A DNA stretch of 64,000 nucleotides. Source: Pontibacter kalidii (GTDB taxonomy: Bacteria; Bacteroidota; Bacteroidia; Cytophagales; Hymenobacteraceae). The notes beneath the pieces are model-generated. The model was not told the origin of the DNA. It did not search any database and worked only from the letters and a program-made list of their open reading frames with translations. Of the stretch, positions 62,898-64,000 are shown piece after piece. Within the stretch, counting starts at the first letter, position 1, and every line of letters begins with the position of its first letter. Where the stretch lies: assembly GCF_026278245.1 (NCBI RefSeq), contig NZ_CP111079.1:3920501-3984500 (forward strand), written 5' to 3'. Made by a program: the position numbers and the translations under genes.

Positions 62898-63632
62898 TCA
62901 GAGCTTTCCGATTGGCCTGGGGCTGTTAAAGACCTCTTCCGGCACCGTGGCGGGGGCGGCTATGTCGGTCAGCACGAAATCGCTTTGGGAGTTGCTGCGG
63001 TCGGAGGCCAGTTTTATACTTCCGTAGTCACTGTAATCGCTCCAGCGGCGGGTAAAGGAGGGCTCGGCATCCTCAGCGCTCCGGAAGAAGGCCCATTGCG
63101 TTACCAGCCCCTGCTCCTTATCCACCCATACTTTATACTTGTTCTGGGGCGTCAGCCCCACCTGCGCAAAGGTCATCTCCAACACATCAGCCGGGGCTCC
63201 GTCCATGGTTTCTTCCTCGCCTAAATAAGTCAGATTAACGCCGGGGTCCAGTAGCTTAAAGGGCATCACGAGCCAGTAGGAGTTGTTTATCCAGAGGGCA
63301 TAGGCGCGCTCCAGCAGCTTTTGCTTCTCCTCCGGGCCCTGCAGCTCCTTGCCGTCTGCGTATACTTTGCCATCCTTGGTTTCGGTGTTGATGATGGCCA
63401 CCAGGCTGTCTTTCTCCCAGCGGAAGCTGTTCTGCTGCTTGTCCCACACCTGATACTGGTCATTGAAGGTCCAGGCGAGGTAGCGGGTATCCTTCCAGCC
63501 TTCTTCGCCGCCCATATTGTCTATCACCTCCCGGGCAATACGCTGGGCTTTTTCTTCAGGGGATTGTGCGCAGGAGAGGGGTAACAGCACCAGACACAGG
63601 AGCAGTGGTTTTAGCAGGTATCGAAGGAGCAT
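62898..63632 (-). CDS. Secreted lipoprotein of unknown function (DUF6503-like)
   Basis: A 244-residue protein; MLLRYLLKPLLLCLVLLPLSCAQ gives a lipobox with Cys21. Mature part: QRIAREVIDNMGGEEGWKDTRYLAW then FNDQYQVWDKQQNSFRWEKD and YALWINNSYWLVMPFKLLDPGVNL, the pattern of Bacteroidota envelope proteins related to LolA/DUF6503-type beta structures. Function unknown. Confidence 0.75.
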   Translation of the reverse strand: MLLRYLLKPLLLCLVLLPLSCAQSPEEKAQRIAREVIDNMGGEEGWKDTRYLAWTFNDQYQVWDKQQNSFRWEKDSLVAIINTETKDGKVYADGKELQGPEEKQKLLERAYALWINNSYWLVMPFKLLDPGVNLTYLGEEETMDGAPADVLEMTFAQVGLTPQNKYKVWVDKEQGLVTQWAFFRSAEDAEPSFTRRWSDYSDYGSIKLASDRSNSQSDFVLTDIAAPATVPEEVFNSPRPIGKL

Positions 63633-63774
63633 AAGCGTACGTGTTTATTTGCGCTCCCGTGTACGGATTTATACTGGCACAGGATGCTCCTAAAGGCTTG
63701 CCGGCAAGGGTATACCAACCCAACGTAAAGGCGCTGCGTAGTTTAAGCCACACCAGAGACGACAAATATGCCCT

Positions 63775-64000
63775 ATGGCCAAATATACACCTAGAGGAAT
63801 TTTCCAGCTGCTCAAAATCTCTGTTAATGGCTTCCTGGATGCTAACGCGCTGCGGCTGGCGGCGGCGCTCGCCTTCAATGCTATTTTCTCCATTCCCCCG
63901 CTGCTGCTCATCATCATTAAGGCGGCGGGGTTCTTCTTTGGCGAGAAGGCCGTGTCGGGCAAGCTGGAGGAGCAGGCGTCCGCGGCCATCAGCCCGGAAG
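63775..64000 (+). CDS. YihY/virulence factor BrkB family protein, partial
   Basis: The first 75 codons of a gene cut by the right edge. MAKYTPRGIFQLLKISVNGF then DANALRLAAALAFNAIFSIPPLLLIIIK, a membrane helix with the family's LAAALAFNxxFSxxPLL pattern. The start at 63,775 is the only ATG in this frame near the helix. Inner-membrane protein of unclear function. Confidence 0.82.
   Translation, partial: MAKYTPRGIFQLLKISVNGFLDANALRLAAALAFNAIFSIPPLLLIIIKAAGFFFGEKAVSGKLEEQASAAISPE

Overview
The window looks like a chromosome segment of a Bacteroidota member, most likely Cytophagales (Pontibacter/Hymenobacter-like; family-level placement is inference). Signs seen: a T9SS-type C-terminal sorting domain, a TonB receptor paired with a DUF4249 lipoprotein, TAnnTTTG-type -7 promoter boxes, LytTR/LytS signalling, a CdaA-type diadenylate cyclase next to folP, DUF4403, DUF3891 and DUF1599 proteins. 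The short word AAGTAT(A/G) is very common on both strands.

Left core (1-13,284): a partial acyl-carrier-like gene; a TetR-TolC-MFP-RND efflux operon read leftward, with a probable operator inside its promoter; a LytS/LytTR pair followed by a LiaF-like membrane protein; an intergenic repeat cluster; pheS; a 3-hydroxybutyryl-CoA dehydrogenase; a lipoprotein with a degenerate Rieske-like motif; and tRNA-Asn.

Integrative element (13,315-39,229, about 25.9 kb): it sits in the 3' end of tRNA-Asn and is bounded by an exact 45-bp repeat. Tandem TTTGCATAC sites lie just inside both ends. It carries a Rep_trans-like replication/mobilisation protein preceded by repeats and hairpins, a TonB receptor with DUF4249 partner, a DUF4988-like lipoprotein, a 1,683-residue T9SS-secreted repeat protein, an HNH nuclease overlapping an agmatine/peptidylarginine deiminase-family gene, a type I restriction-modification operon (hsdM-hsdS-PD-(D/E)XK-hsdR), small unknown genes, an excisionase-like HTH protein and a tyrosine recombinase beside the right end. 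No conjugation apparatus is visible, so it fits an integrative mobilisable element rather than a self-transferring one.

Scar region (39,230-44,600): next to the right end there is a second tRNA-terminator-TTTGCATAC junction, which suggests an older tandem insertion. It is followed by an ISL3/ISAon1-type IS with a clear 8-bp target duplication, an IS5-type IS, and an AraC regulator plus aldehyde dehydrogenase of AT-richer composition.

Right core (44,600-64,000): FemAB/CelD-like acyltransferase, small envelope proteins, a fatty-acid hydroxylase-family protein, aroK, a DoxX-type membrane protein, DUF1599, folP and cdaA overlapping by TTGA, kbl and an L-threonine dehydrogenase (threonine to glycine) on either side of a disordered RPRP-repeat protein, a second copy of the intergenic repeat cluster, DUF3891, an outer-membrane barrel, a thioredoxin-like protein, DUF4403, a lipoprotein-like protein and the start of a YihY/BrkB gene. 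Three envelope or metabolic themes dominate (efflux/cell-envelope stress, folate and c-di-AMP, threonine catabolism), with the mobile element as the accessory part.
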